17,584 nucleotides of DNA from Prevotella sp. UBA1705 (GCA_002317385.1 DCJH01000045.1:10961-28544), one strand, 5' to 3'; counted from the stretch's first letter, positions 1-8,369 are shown. Notes: generated by a model not told the origin, from the letters alone. Translations and numbers: made by a program.

Positions 1-5
1 GGCAT

Positions 6-58
6 GGCCGCCCGACGACGTAGAGAGCACCACGTCTCTCCACGCTCCTCGGGCGGCC
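6..58. repeat. Long inverted repeat (hairpin) upstream of ppk1
   Basis: Positions 6-15 (GGCCGCCCGA) and 49-58 (TCGGGCGGCC) are perfect 10-bp reverse complements. Inside them 19-27 and 36-44 pair with one exception, leaving an 8-base loop. The exception is an A/C mismatch on the plus strand but would be a U-G pair in a minus-strand transcript. It could be the terminator of a gene outside the window or a leader structure of ppk1. There is no run of T after it on the plus strand, so a terminator reading is weak. Confidence 0.5.
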
Positions 59-85
59 TTGTCTTACCAATACCCCCAAGACCTA

Positions 86-2149
86 ATGACCAAGACCGAT
101 AAACTCAAGGAATATTACGTAGACCGGGACGTGAGTTGGATGTACTTCAACTATCGCATCCTGCAGGAAGCCGAGAAAGAATACGTTCCTCTCTTGGAGC
201 GATTGTCGTTTCTCGGCATCTATTCCAACAACCTCGACGAGTTCTTTAGGGTGCGCGTGGCATCGCTCAACCGCATTGTGGAGAGCGAGGACCTCACCAA
301 GAAGATGCGCCAAAACGTGAAGAAGAGCATCAAGACCATCAGCGCCCTCACCGAGAAGTACAATCAGGAATATACTGCAGCCATCAGTCAGGTGTTCAAA
401 GAGCTGGAGCAACACAACATCCGGCTGCTCAATGAGACACAGCTTAACAACGAGCAGAAGACCTGGCTGCGCGATTTCTACTACGACAAGCTCAACGGAT
501 CGACCAATCCGATATGGCTCAATGAGCTCAAAGATTTCAGCACTCTCGAGGACAACCGCATCTATCTCATGGTAGAAACCATCGAGGTGGGCGAGAAAAA
601 GCCGAAGTATGCCATCATCAAGGTGCCCGACAAGATATACGGTCGATTCATCAAGATACCCTCGTCGGAGGGCTTCGACAACATTATGTACCTCGATGAT
701 GTTATCCGATACTGCCTGCCTATCATCTTCATCGGATTCAACAAGAGCGAATTTCGCGCCTACAGCTTTAAGTTTACGAAGGATGCCGAGATGGAGGTCG
801 ACAACGATGCCGACTATGGAATGATGGAACGCATTGCCTTGGGCGTGAGCAGCAGGAAGCACGGCGAGGCGCTGCGCGTAATCTACGACCGAGAGATGCC
901 ACGTGTCTTGCAGAAGAAAATCAAGGCCCATCTCAACATCAAGGAGCTCGACACCACCCTGAGCAGCGAGAGATACCAGAACCATAAGGACCTGATGAAC
1001 TTCCCCGACTGCGGCCATACCGACCTGAGATACCCCCAGTGGAAGCAGGTGATGAAGCCCGAGTTTATGTCGGAAGACAGCATCCTCGACCTCATCCGCG
1101 AAAAAGACCGGTTCATCCACGTGCCCTACCACAGCTTCAACGGCTATATCCGCCTGCTGCGCGAGGCCGCCCTGAAGCCCGAGGTGAAGGAAATCAAGAC
1201 CACGCTATACCGTCTGGCCAAAGACTCTAAGGTGGTGGAGGCACTCATCTGCGCCGCCCGCAACGGCAAGAAAGTAACGGCCGTGGTGGAATTGCTGGCC
1301 CGCTTTGACGAGGAGAGCAACATCATGTGGAGCAAGCGCATGCAGGAAGAAGGCGTGAATGTTATCTTCGGCGTGGAGGGTCTCAAGGTACACTCCAAGC
1401 TGCTCTATATCAAAGACCGCAGGGGCGATATCGCCTGCGTGGGCACAGGCAACTTCCACGAGGGCAATGCCAAGACTTATACAGACTACATGATGATGAC
1501 TGCGCGGCAGTCTATCGTATCGGAGGTGGCCAAAGTATTCCATTTTATTGAGCGCCCCTTCCAGCAAGTGCGCTTCAATCAGCTACTCGTCTCGCCCAAT
1601 GCCATGAAGCGACGCATCCTCCGCATGCTCGATATAGAGATCAAGAACGCCCAGCAGGGCAAGGAGGCATGGCTCAAGATGAAGATCAATCATATCACCG
1701 ACCCCGACGTGGTGGTGAAACTCTACGAGGCATCTCGTGCCGGCGTGAAGATCGACATCGTGATTCGGGGCAACTGTTCGCTCATACCCGGCATACCCGG
1801 CGTATCTGACAATATCAAGGCCATAGGCCTCATCGACCGCTATCTGGAGCACAGCCGCATCCTGATATTCTGCAACGGCGGGCGCAACAAATACTATATC
1901 GGCTCGGCCGACTGGATGCCGCGCAACCTCCTGAACCGCATCGAGGTGATGGCTCCGGTGTTTGACGACGACCTCAAGGCCGACCTCATGCGCACCATAG
2001 ACCTCGGCCTGGCCGACACGGCCAACGGACGCATCGTCGACGGATATGGCAAGAACGAGCTGCAGAGCGGCCCTTACATGAGGAGTCAGGAGGAAATCAG
2101 GAAAGATATAGCCTCTCCCCCGGCCCCTCCCCCGCAGGGAGGGGAGTAG
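86..2149 (+). CDS. ppk1: Polyphosphate kinase 1 (PPK1)
   Basis: PPK1 reversibly transfers the gamma-phosphate of ATP to inorganic polyphosphate, in the cytoplasm or at the inner membrane. Assigned from family motifs. An N-terminal helical domain carries LSFLGIYSNNLDEFFRVR. The motif PYHSFNGYIRLLREAA follows in the middle. Two histidines are expected in the active site: His436 in VHSKLLYI, the likely phosphorylated residue, and His589 in LEHSRILIF. These correspond to E. coli His435 and His592. Also present are GTGNFHEGNAKTYTDY and the C-terminal IGSADWMPRNLLNR. I chose the ATG at 86 (687 aa, normal family length); the frame is open further upstream through a TTG at 59 to the window edge, but the conserved part begins after the ATG. 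The last 13 residues (IASPPAPPPQGGE) are encoded by an intergenic-type palindromic repeat and are probably not functional. Lies 202 bp before ppx on the same strand. Confidence 0.95.
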   Translation: MTKTDKLKEYYVDRDVSWMYFNYRILQEAEKEYVPLLERLSFLGIYSNNLDEFFRVRVASLNRIVESEDLTKKMRQNVKKSIKTISALTEKYNQEYTAAISQVFKELEQHNIRLLNETQLNNEQKTWLRDFYYDKLNGSTNPIWLNELKDFSTLEDNRIYLMVETIEVGEKKPKYAIIKVPDKIYGRFIKIPSSEGFDNIMYLDDVIRYCLPIIFIGFNKSEFRAYSFKFTKDAEMEVDNDADYGMMERIALGVSSRKHGEALRVIYDREMPRVLQKKIKAHLNIKELDTTLSSERYQNHKDLMNFPDCGHTDLRYPQWKQVMKPEFMSEDSILDLIREKDRFIHVPYHSFNGYIRLLREAALKPEVKEIKTTLYRLAKDSKVVEALICAARNGKKVTAVVELLARFDEESNIMWSKRMQEEGVNVIFGVEGLKVHSKLLYIKDRRGDIACVGTGNFHEGNAKTYTDYMMMTARQSIVSEVAKVFHFIERPFQQVRFNQLLVSPNAMKRRILRMLDIEIKNAQQGKEAWLKMKINHITDPDVVVKLYEASRAGVKIDIVIRGNCSLIPGIPGVSDNIKAIGLIDRYLEHSRILIFCNGGRNKYYIGSADWMPRNLLNRIEVMAPVFDDDLKADLMRTIDLGLADTANGRIVDGYGKNELQSGPYMRSQEEIRKDIASPPAPPPQGGE
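2111..2149. repeat. REP-like palindromic repeat, left copy (inside the end of ppk1)
   Basis: A GC-rich element containing CCCCTCCC-CCGCA-GGGAGGGG, itself a hairpin of 8 bp. It resembles the short C/G-tract palindromes scattered between genes in many Bacteroidetes genomes. It supplies the stop codon and last codons of ppk1. Its reverse complement recurs at 2265-2304 with one substitution and one indel. Confidence 0.75.
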
Positions 2150-2186
2150 ACACCGGGATAAACAATGGGTGAAAAACTCCCTAAAG

Positions 2187-2211
2187 AATAAACATTAAAC
2201 AATAAACATTA
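2187..2211. repeat. Short direct repeat AATAAACATTA
   Basis: The 11-mer AATAAACATTA occurs at 2187-2197 and 2201-2211, in the A/T-rich centre between the two palindromic repeats. The function is unknown and it may be low-complexity sequence. No convincing TAnnTTTG promoter for ppx was seen between ppk1 and ppx. Confidence 0.4.
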
Positions 2212-2264
2212 TCATCCCAAAGGTGGTTTCCACTCCCCAAAGGCATCCCATCTCTTGAAGCATA

Positions 2265-2304
2265 CTACTCCCCTCCCTCCGGGGGAGGGGCAAGGGGGAG
2301 AGGC
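2265..2304. repeat. REP-like palindromic repeat, right copy (inverted)
   Basis: Inverted copy of 2111-2149, differing by one substitution in the loop and one extra base near 2292. The two copies face each other across 115 bp, so the ppk1-ppx spacer could fold into one stem of about 39 bp or two small hairpins. Paired inverted copies resemble the BIME arrangement of REP elements in other bacteria. An effect on transcript stability or partial termination between ppk1 and ppx is inference. Confidence 0.75.
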
Positions 2305-2351
2305 TGGAAGGGATAGGGAGAACAGTTTTTGGTATCTATATTTTCTTTTTT

Positions 2352-3248
2352 ATGAAGAAAACCCTCGCATCTATAGACATTGGCTCCAACGGAGCACGCC
2401 TGCTTATCAAGCAGTTTGACGACGAAGCCGTGGGCCTCGACCGCGTCAGGAAACTCATGTTCATCCGCGTTCCGCTCCGCCTGGGCAAGGATGTGTTCTC
2501 ACTCGGCAAGGTATCGAAGGAACGAGAAGAGATGATGATCCACATGATGAAAGGCTACAAGCAGTTCATGAAGCTCTATCAGGTAGAGGCCTACCGCGCC
2601 TGCGCCACCTCGGCCATGCGCGACTCGGAAAACGGGCAGAAGGTCATTGCCCGCATCAAAAAGGAGAGTGGGCTCAAACTGGAGATTGTGAAGGGAGCCG
2701 ATGAAGCCTTGCTGCTGGTGAACAACCTGGTGGAGAAGACCGACTCCAACGAGGGAAACTTTGCCTATGTGGACGTGGGCGGCGGCTCGACAGAGGTTTC
2801 GCTCATCCACAACGGGGTGCTGGCCGAGAGCCACTCTTACAACATCGGTACACTCCGACTGCTCTCCGGCAGGGTGACACCCGACGCATGGAAGGCCATG
2901 GAGCAAGACCTCGACGGATATGCCCATAAATATCCCGACATCCGCATCATCGGCTCGGGCGGCAATATCAACCGACTCTACCGGCTATCGGAGGAGAAAG
3001 ATAAGAACAAGAGCATCAGCGTGAAGGAGCTGCAGCGCCTCTACAACCGGCTCAAACCCATGAGCATTGAGGAGCGCATGGAGACTTTCTCTCTGAAGGA
3101 CGACCGCGCCGACGTGATTGTGCCGGCTGCACAGATATTCCTCGACGTGGCCAAGCAGCTCAAGAGCGACGCCATCATGGTGCCCAACATATCGATGGCC
3201 GACTCTATCGTAGACGGACTCTATCGCCAACTGCGCGACAAACTATAG
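2352..3248 (+). CDS. ppx: Short Ppx/GppA-family exopolyphosphatase
   Basis: Predicted to remove terminal phosphate from polyphosphate, or from pppGpp, in the cytoplasm. It has the actin-like ATPase fold signatures of the family: DIGSNGARLLI at residues 9-19 (phosphate loop 1), ATSAMRDSENG near residue 88, VDVGGGSTEVS at 140-150 (phosphate loop 2) and IIGSGGNINRLYRL near residue 200. At 298 residues it has only the two actin-like lobes and lacks the C-terminal HD-type domain of the roughly 500-residue E. coli Ppx and GppA. The usual SGxEEAR segment reads KGADEALLL here, keeping one acidic pair but losing the Arg. The ATG at 2352 starts directly at the family's N-terminus. The neighbouring polyphosphate kinase gene supports exopolyphosphatase over guanosine pentaphosphatase, but sequence alone does not settle it. 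Confidence 0.88.
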   Translation: MKKTLASIDIGSNGARLLIKQFDDEAVGLDRVRKLMFIRVPLRLGKDVFSLGKVSKEREEMMIHMMKGYKQFMKLYQVEAYRACATSAMRDSENGQKVIARIKKESGLKLEIVKGADEALLLVNNLVEKTDSNEGNFAYVDVGGGSTEVSLIHNGVLAESHSYNIGTLRLLSGRVTPDAWKAMEQDLDGYAHKYPDIRIIGSGGNINRLYRLSEEKDKNKSISVKELQRLYNRLKPMSIEERMETFSLKDDRADVIVPAAQIFLDVAKQLKSDAIMVPNISMADSIVDGLYRQLRDKL

Positions 3249-3265
3249 TTCCCACGCACATATCC

Positions 3266-3308
3266 GAGGGATGAGACGCTACATCGAAGCCGCCTCATCC
3301 CTCTTTTC
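3266..3308 (+). terminator. Intrinsic terminator after ppx
   Basis: GAGGGATGAG at 3266-3275 pairs perfectly with CTCATCCCTC at 3294-3303 (10 bp, 18-base loop), followed by TTTTCT. It lies 17 bp after the ppx stop codon. Confidence 0.85.
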
Positions 3309-3725
3309 TCATGCCCATAGCCACCGCCAGCCCAGCCCAGTAATACCCCACGAAAAGTCTTGACAGACGTGCTCGCATGCTTGCAATATTCTGCACGGCA
3401 AAACTTTCGGCCGCAAATACGCGATTTTTGGGCTTTTTCCAACCCTCTATCTCTCAGATACTTGTATTTTCTTGACACTTCCTGGCGTCGCCATCTCTGC
3501 CTTTTCGCCGCAACAGAAGGCCGTTTTCGGCCCGCGAAAAGGTAGGGATGATGGGACGAAAGCATAGTAATCGCACGGCCATAAGGCCCTTTTCGCCCAC
3601 CCGCGAGGCCGCTATCGCCCAGCAGACCCCCTATCATCCTCCTAAAAACCCTACCCCATGCTCTAAAGCGAAGATTTTTTTCGCACGGATTTTTCAGAAT
3701 AATCACGACACCGAGGGGCAGCACA
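3309..3725. other. Intergenic stretch without a supported gene
   Basis: No coding sequence could be supported on either strand; the open frames here have no recognisable protein content. The stretch is a patchwork of C/G-rich segments and T-runs. It includes an 8-bp inverted repeat, CCTTTTCG at 3500-3507 with CGAAAAGG at 3535-3542, enclosing a second small palindrome (GGCCGTTTTCGGCC). Neither is followed by a T-run that would make it a terminator. It separates two convergent transcription units. Confidence 0.5.
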
Positions 3726-3727
3726 CC

Positions 3728-3765
3728 AAAGAGCCTTGCCCCGCACCAAGGCAAGGACAAGGCTC
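3728..3765 (-). terminator. Probable terminator of the receptor 1-lipoprotein operon
   Basis: On the minus strand GAGCCTTG pairs with CAAGGCTC (plus positions 3758-3765 and 3731-3738), then TTT follows. An alternative inner stem pairs 3734-3740 with 3750-3756. It lies 55 bp after the lipoprotein stop codon. The short T-run makes it weaker than the ppx terminator it faces. Confidence 0.55.
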
Positions 3766-3819
3766 CCAAGAGAGTATGTGTACACACCCCGCGCCCGAAG
3801 GCCACGGGGAAAGTGTGGA

Positions 3820-5346
3820 TTAATAGTCGGCGTTTTCGGGGTCGAAGTTGGTCCAGCCGTTGAGCCAAGTGTCGCCAGCGTTGAAGGCTCCGATATAGGG
3901 CACATTGGTAAACCAGCTGTCGAGACCGCTGAAGAGGGCTGCAGTGAGCAGGGCGCTACCGGCAGAAGGCATATAGCCATTGGCCTGCATGCCAAGCGCC
4001 GAGATGCTGGCAAGCACCTTGTTGCCGCTCTGGGCGTTGAACCATGTGCTGGAGAAGCTCTTCTGCTTGTCGTCAATGACAGGCTTGCTGTTGGCATCAT
4101 AGCCGGTCACCAGCACGTCGTCGTACACCTTGTTGGCATCAGTACCGGTGGCATCCATACCGGCAAACCAAACGTTGTTCACGTGGAGCTTGCCCGATGT
4201 GGCTGCGCCCTGGGTGTCACCCTTCTGGTTGTCGAGGATCAGACCGATGGGATAGCCCAGTGCCACAGAGTTGTAGCAGTTGAGGCGAGAGTTGCGGCGA
4301 ATCTGCATGGCGCTCTGGAACTTGCCCAGCGCCGAGCCGTTGCCGGGATTCATCGAACCGCCAGTGATATAGTCTACCGAGTTCTTGAAGCTGGCATCGA
4401 GCTTCGGACCTACGAAAGTGATGTTGGAGAAGGTAGCCGTGGTGTAGGGCGATACGGCCGATCCGTCGGCGCTGTTGTCGCTCTCAAAGCCATTGCTCTG
4501 TGAGGTGTCGGCAATCTTGGAGTCGCGTACCACCAAGCCGAACTGCACTTTGCCCGAGAAACCATTGTCGGTATCGAAGTCGTCGTCCCAACCCTTGTAG
4601 GCAATCATATACTTGCAGTTCACCTGTCCGCCAAACCACTCGTAGGAGTCGTCGTTGGAGTAGGACACCTGCACGTGGTCGATCTGTGTGCCCGAGCCTA
4701 CCGAACCGAAGGTGAGACCATTGATCTCCTTGTCTTTCTCGAAGGGATAGCCTGCAAACTCAATGCGCACATAGCTCAGCACGCCCGAGTTGTCGGCATT
4801 CTCGTTGCCGCCGTGCTTGGTGCGTGGACCGCCTTCAATCTGCATCTCGGTCTGGTTGTTCTGTGCCTTTCCGCAGAGAATCACGCCACCCCAGTCGCCC
4901 GGCTTGCGGCTGCCTTTGGCCTGTGCCGAGGTAAACACGATGGGTGCTGTGGCCGAACCCTGGGCAATGAGCTTGCCGCCGCGCTCCACGATGAGCGATG
5001 CCTTGGTGCCCTTGTCGCCTTTAATCACCGTGCCCGGCTCGATGGTGAGCTGCGCTCCGTTGGCAATGTAGACCCAACCCTTAAGCGTATAGGTGCCTTT
5101 TTTCAGGGTCTGCTTGCCCGTGAATACAAATTCCTGGTCACCGTTTCCTATTTCAGTTCCCGCGGCGTCTTCCTTGCCGTTGGAGAAGAGAATGCCTGTT
5201 GCTGCCTTGAGACCGCCGTCGGTAGTCCAAGTGTAACCGGAGGGTTCCGGTGTTGGCGTTACTGTGTCGTCACTGCTGCTGCAGGAAGTCATACCTGCTG
5301 CAACCATCAGGATGCCCATGCATCCATACATCCATTGTTTGTTCAT
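3820..5346 (-). CDS. Beta-helix outer-membrane lipoprotein, operon partner of TonB receptor 1
   Basis: A lipoprotein of about 508 residues and unproven function. From the ATG at 5346 the signal peptide is MNKQWMYGCMGILMVAAGMTSC, with the lipidated Cys at residue 22. The ATG at 5370 would add eight residues (MFNKHHLL) and give a less typical signal, so I prefer 5346. After the Cys comes SSSDDT, close to the Ser/Asp-rich export signal of Bacteroidetes surface lipoproteins. The body has repeats such as LTIEPGTVIKGDKGTKASLIVERGG-style turns typical of right-handed beta-helices. An acidic loop, WDDDFDTDNG (residues 253-262), and SNDDSYEWFGG just before it could bind metal. Similar proteins in Bacteroidetes are usually called hypothetical. 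The gene follows TonB receptor 1 by about 100 bp with no terminator between, so it is probably co-transcribed. It may play the substrate-capture role that SusD plays elsewhere, but it is not a SusD homologue by appearance. Confidence 0.8.
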   Translation of the reverse strand: MNKQWMYGCMGILMVAAGMTSCSSSDDTVTPTPEPSGYTWTTDGGLKAATGILFSNGKEDAAGTEIGNGDQEFVFTGKQTLKKGTYTLKGWVYIANGAQLTIEPGTVIKGDKGTKASLIVERGGKLIAQGSATAPIVFTSAQAKGSRKPGDWGGVILCGKAQNNQTEMQIEGGPRTKHGGNENADNSGVLSYVRIEFAGYPFEKDKEINGLTFGSVGSGTQIDHVQVSYSNDDSYEWFGGQVNCKYMIAYKGWDDDFDTDNGFSGKVQFGLVVRDSKIADTSQSNGFESDNSADGSAVSPYTTATFSNITFVGPKLDASFKNSVDYITGGSMNPGNGSALGKFQSAMQIRRNSRLNCYNSVALGYPIGLILDNQKGDTQGAATSGKLHVNNVWFAGMDATGTDANKVYDDVLVTGYDANSKPVIDDKQKSFSSTWFNAQSGNKVLASISALGMQANGYMPSAGSALLTAALFSGLDSWFTNVPYIGAFNAGDTWLNGWTNFDPENADY

Positions 5347-5449
5347 AAGTAAATGATGTTTGTTAAACATTAATATTCTTTTGGGGGAGATAGGAAGCTA
5401 TGAAGTTTTGTCTTAACTCCACATCTCCATAACTCCTCCTCTCCCCATC

Positions 5450-8197
5450 TTACAGCTTATATATCACCGAGAGTCCGATATTTCTTCCGGGCTTGTAGGC
5501 ACGTACTATCTCGTCCACAGTCTTGTGAGTGCCGTTGGAATAGTTCACGTCGGCAAACTGCTTATAGTACACTTTCTCGGCCAGGAGGTCGCGAATGCTG
5601 AACTTCATCTCCCAGTGGTTGCCGAACTTCTTGGTTGCCGAGAGGTCGAATACGTTGCGCGGCATCTCGTAGGAGTCGGGAATGCGGGCGTTCTCATCCG
5701 AGCCAGAGCCGGAGCTTCCCTCCGAACGACCCACACCGATGATGCGCTTTCCAATGCGGTTGTAGAGCAGCGCCACGTTCAGCTTGATGGCATCGTTGCG
5801 ATAGAACACGCCGGTGTTGATGAGATAGGGCGACTGTCCTTGCATGGGGCGGTTCTCCTCCTTGGAGCCTGCGGGGAAGTTCACACGGCTGCGGATAAGC
5901 GCTCCGTTGAACGACCAGCTGAAATTTCTCAGTCCCACGAACGAGAGGTCCTTGCGGATGTCGAGCTCCAGACCGATGTTGTTGGCACTCTGCGCATTCT
6001 TGTAGGAGTAGATGAGGTCTGTTCCACCGGCTACGGTATAGGTCCACTCGATGGGCGAGTCGAAATGTTTGTAGAAGGCGGCTATCGAGATCTGCTCGCC
6101 ACGCGAGGGATAGAACTCGTAGCGCAGGTCTATATTGTCTATGCGGCAGCTCTTCAACTCGGTGTTTCCCTGTACGCTGGAGGCCAGGTCGAAGTCGTAG
6201 TAGACCGATGACGACACCTCGCGAAACTCCGGACGGTTGATGGTGCGGCCGTAGCTGGCGCGCATCTGGTGCTTGTCGTTGAACTTATAGGTGGCATTGA
6301 ACGAGGGGAAGAGGTCGTCGTCACGGTAGTGGCGCGACGATTCGCTGCGCTCGTTATCTCGTGTGTTGGAAACAAGTTCCATGTCGTTGTGTTCAAAGCG
6401 GACACCGGCGAGGATGCTCAGAGGACCAAAGGGGAGAGTCGCCGTGAGGTATCCTGCGCCCAAGGTATTGTGTCCGCTGTAGTTATTGCGCCATCTCACC
6501 TGCTCCAGCACGTCGAGTTTGCCCTCGCCGAGGTTGTTCACGTCAGACAGCAGCGTGGGAATGTCCATCTGCCGGAAGCCAGCCGGCAGGCTGTTGTTAG
6601 CCGCATCCCAGTTGTAGATGAACTCTCGGGCCATGTATTCGCGGGTGCGGTATTCGCCGTAGGCACCATATTTGAGACTGGGTTCCCACTTGTTGAACTT
6701 GAGATTCATCTTGTTATTCACGTTGGCCGAGAAGATATGCTCGTCGAGCTGGGTCCACTCGCGCGAGATGTCGTTACCTGTGGTGAGGGCCATCTGGCCG
6801 CTCTCTATGGCATCATCGGTGAGATAGCGACGGCGGTCGGGCATGTATCGGTTGGCATAGGCATAGCCCACACTCCAGTCCAGCTGGTCGTTCTTGAACG
6901 TATGCTTACCTGTGAGCTGACCGTTGTAGGCCGTGCGGCTGCGGTAGTAGTACTCGGCGGAGTTCTCCAAGTTGGCCTGTGCCGACACGCCCTCGCGCCA
7001 GGTGTAGCGCTGATTGGTAAGATGGTTGAAGATATTCTTCAGTTCATACTTATGGTTTCCGCTCGGAGAGAGCAGCGTGAAGTTGAGCATTGCGCCCACA
7101 CGGCGGTTGTTGTTGTACTGGTCGTCGGTGGAATGGCGCAGGTAGTTGCTATGGTCGTTGGCCACATCATATACGCCGAAGAGGTTGTTCTGCATCTGGT
7201 CGTAGGTGCGATACTCGTTAGAGTAGTTGGCCGCAGCTATCATTCCGAGGCGATGTTTGCCTATCTTCCAGCGGTAGCTACCGTTCACTCCAAGCTTCAA
7301 ATCGCCGTAAACGGTCTGGTTTTTCACCATCCAGTCGTTGTTGAACCCACCGGTGAGGAGCTTATCACCTATGGCGCTGAGGCTCGTGGTGGTCTTCTTG
7401 AAGGTGGAGAAATCACCCAATGAGGCATCATTCCAATTGCCGCCCACGGTGAAAGAGAGAGAATTTGAAACAGGTATTTCCTTGGTATTGATAAGAATAA
7501 AACCACCGGTATAGTCGGCAGGATACTCAGCAGAGGGGGTCTTCACGATGGTGAGGTTGTCTATCTGCTGGCTTGGAATGATGTCAAATGAGAATGCACG
7601 GCTGTCGGCCTCGCTGCTGGGCACAGCTCCTCCGTTCATCCATACATTATTATATCGTTGAGACAGGCCACGCACCATCACAAACTTGTCGTCGATGAGG
7701 CTCACTCCGGGCACGCGCCGAATCACTTCTCCCGCGTTGGAGTCTTGGGTCTTCTCTATCTCCTGGGCCGAAACGTTGTTCACAATCACGTCGCTGTTCT
7801 TCACCTGCTGCACGGCGGCAGTCTCGGTATTCTTGCGTTCCACGGCGACAATCGACACCTCGCCCAGCTGATGCTCGTCGGGTTGCATGCTCACCAGGAT
7901 TACATTGGAGGCATCCAGCGGCCCCGCCTGCACCTGACTGAGGGTTTCGGGCCTGTAGCCCACATAGGTTATCACGAGAGAGTACTTGCCCGACCTCAGT
8001 CCGTCGAGCTTGAATTTTCCATCCATGTCGGTCACGGCCTTGCGGTCTGTGCCCTTAATGGTCACCATAGCTCCTATGAGTGGTTCGTTGTTCTTAGCGT
8101 CGGTCACCACGCCCGTGATAGTCTGGGCCAGACCTTGAATGGTAACCATCAATAGCAGTAGGATGACTGCCATTCCCCTTTTGCAATCTTTCATCAT
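5450..8197 (-). CDS. TonB-dependent outer-membrane receptor 1
   Basis: A 915-residue outer-membrane channel driven by TonB. The signal peptide is about residues 1-25, ending GLAQ. A CarboxypepD-regulatory-like domain covers about 26-112 (TGVVTDAKNNEPLIGAMV). The plug covers about 130-240 and includes VIRRVPGVSLIDDKFVMVRG, RYNNVWMNGG at 181-190 and EYPADYTGGFILINT at 224-238. The rest is a beta-barrel ending in GLSVIYKL. It is not followed by a SusD gene; a beta-helix lipoprotein gene follows instead. The promoter has a perfect TAnnTTTG element but no good TTG at the -33 position, and carries TGTTACA-type boxes at 11-bp spacing, which suggests activation under phosphate limitation. The substrate is inferred to be a phosphorus compound from context only. 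The start could be either of the two adjacent ATG codons at 8192-8197. Confidence 0.92.
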   Translation of the reverse strand: MMKDCKRGMAVILLLLMVTIQGLAQTITGVVTDAKNNEPLIGAMVTIKGTDRKAVTDMDGKFKLDGLRSGKYSLVITYVGYRPETLSQVQAGPLDASNVILVSMQPDEHQLGEVSIVAVERKNTETAAVQQVKNSDVIVNNVSAQEIEKTQDSNAGEVIRRVPGVSLIDDKFVMVRGLSQRYNNVWMNGGAVPSSEADSRAFSFDIIPSQQIDNLTIVKTPSAEYPADYTGGFILINTKEIPVSNSLSFTVGGNWNDASLGDFSTFKKTTTSLSAIGDKLLTGGFNNDWMVKNQTVYGDLKLGVNGSYRWKIGKHRLGMIAAANYSNEYRTYDQMQNNLFGVYDVANDHSNYLRHSTDDQYNNNRRVGAMLNFTLLSPSGNHKYELKNIFNHLTNQRYTWREGVSAQANLENSAEYYYRSRTAYNGQLTGKHTFKNDQLDWSVGYAYANRYMPDRRRYLTDDAIESGQMALTTGNDISREWTQLDEHIFSANVNNKMNLKFNKWEPSLKYGAYGEYRTREYMAREFIYNWDAANNSLPAGFRQMDIPTLLSDVNNLGEGKLDVLEQVRWRNNYSGHNTLGAGYLTATLPFGPLSILAGVRFEHNDMELVSNTRDNERSESSRHYRDDDLFPSFNATYKFNDKHQMRASYGRTINRPEFREVSSSVYYDFDLASSVQGNTELKSCRIDNIDLRYEFYPSRGEQISIAAFYKHFDSPIEWTYTVAGGTDLIYSYKNAQSANNIGLELDIRKDLSFVGLRNFSWSFNGALIRSRVNFPAGSKEENRPMQGQSPYLINTGVFYRNDAIKLNVALLYNRIGKRIIGVGRSEGSSGSGSDENARIPDSYEMPRNVFDLSATKKFGNHWEMKFSIRDLLAEKVYYKQFADVNYSNGTHKTVDEIVRAYKPGRNIGLSVIYKL

Positions 8198-8231
8198 TGA
8201 ATCTTATACACTTGATTAACTTTTTGCACTG

Positions 8232-8310
8232 CAAAGTTACGGTCAGCTTGTTACATTGGGGTTGCGTCTGTTTGTCGATGCGTTCACAAGTCGTTTACGA
8301 TTGCGTTACA
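8232..8310 (-). promoter_or_regulatory. Receptor 1 promoter with 11-bp-phased TGTTACA boxes (Pho-box-like)
   Basis: On the minus strand TAACTTTG (plus 8232-8239) matches the Bacteroidetes -7 consensus TAnnTTTG. Ten bases from its outer edge lies TGTTACA on the plus strand (8249-8255). Further 7-mers sit on the same 11-bp grid: GGTTGCG at 8260, GTTCACA at 8282, GTTTACG at 8293 and CGTTACA at 8304. The last lies exactly 5 x 11 from the first. There is no TTG at the -33 position, so the promoter probably needs an activator. The 7+4 direct-repeat layout is that of PhoB/PhoP boxes in other phyla; the identity of the binding protein here is inference. Confidence 0.6.
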
Positions 8311-8369
8311 ATCTGCAGCCTGTTTCTCGCCTTTCCCCATGGCATCGGAGGGGTGGGAAGCGTGCTACG

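Noticed and set aside
3221..3868. Open frame of 215 codons on the minus strand across the ppx-lipoprotein spacer
   Set aside because: It overlaps the ends of both real genes and two terminators, and its Arg/Gly/Cys-rich product resembles no family.
6269..7423. Open frame of 384 codons on the plus strand
   Set aside because: It lies wholly antisense to TonB receptor 1, whose motifs are clear; its product is a low-complexity run of Val, His and Gly codons with no family pattern.
3820..8197. SusC/SusD polysaccharide utilisation locus
   Set aside because: The lipoprotein is beta-helical with acidic loops rather than the helical SusD type, and there are no glycoside hydrolases or sugar-sensing regulators nearby.
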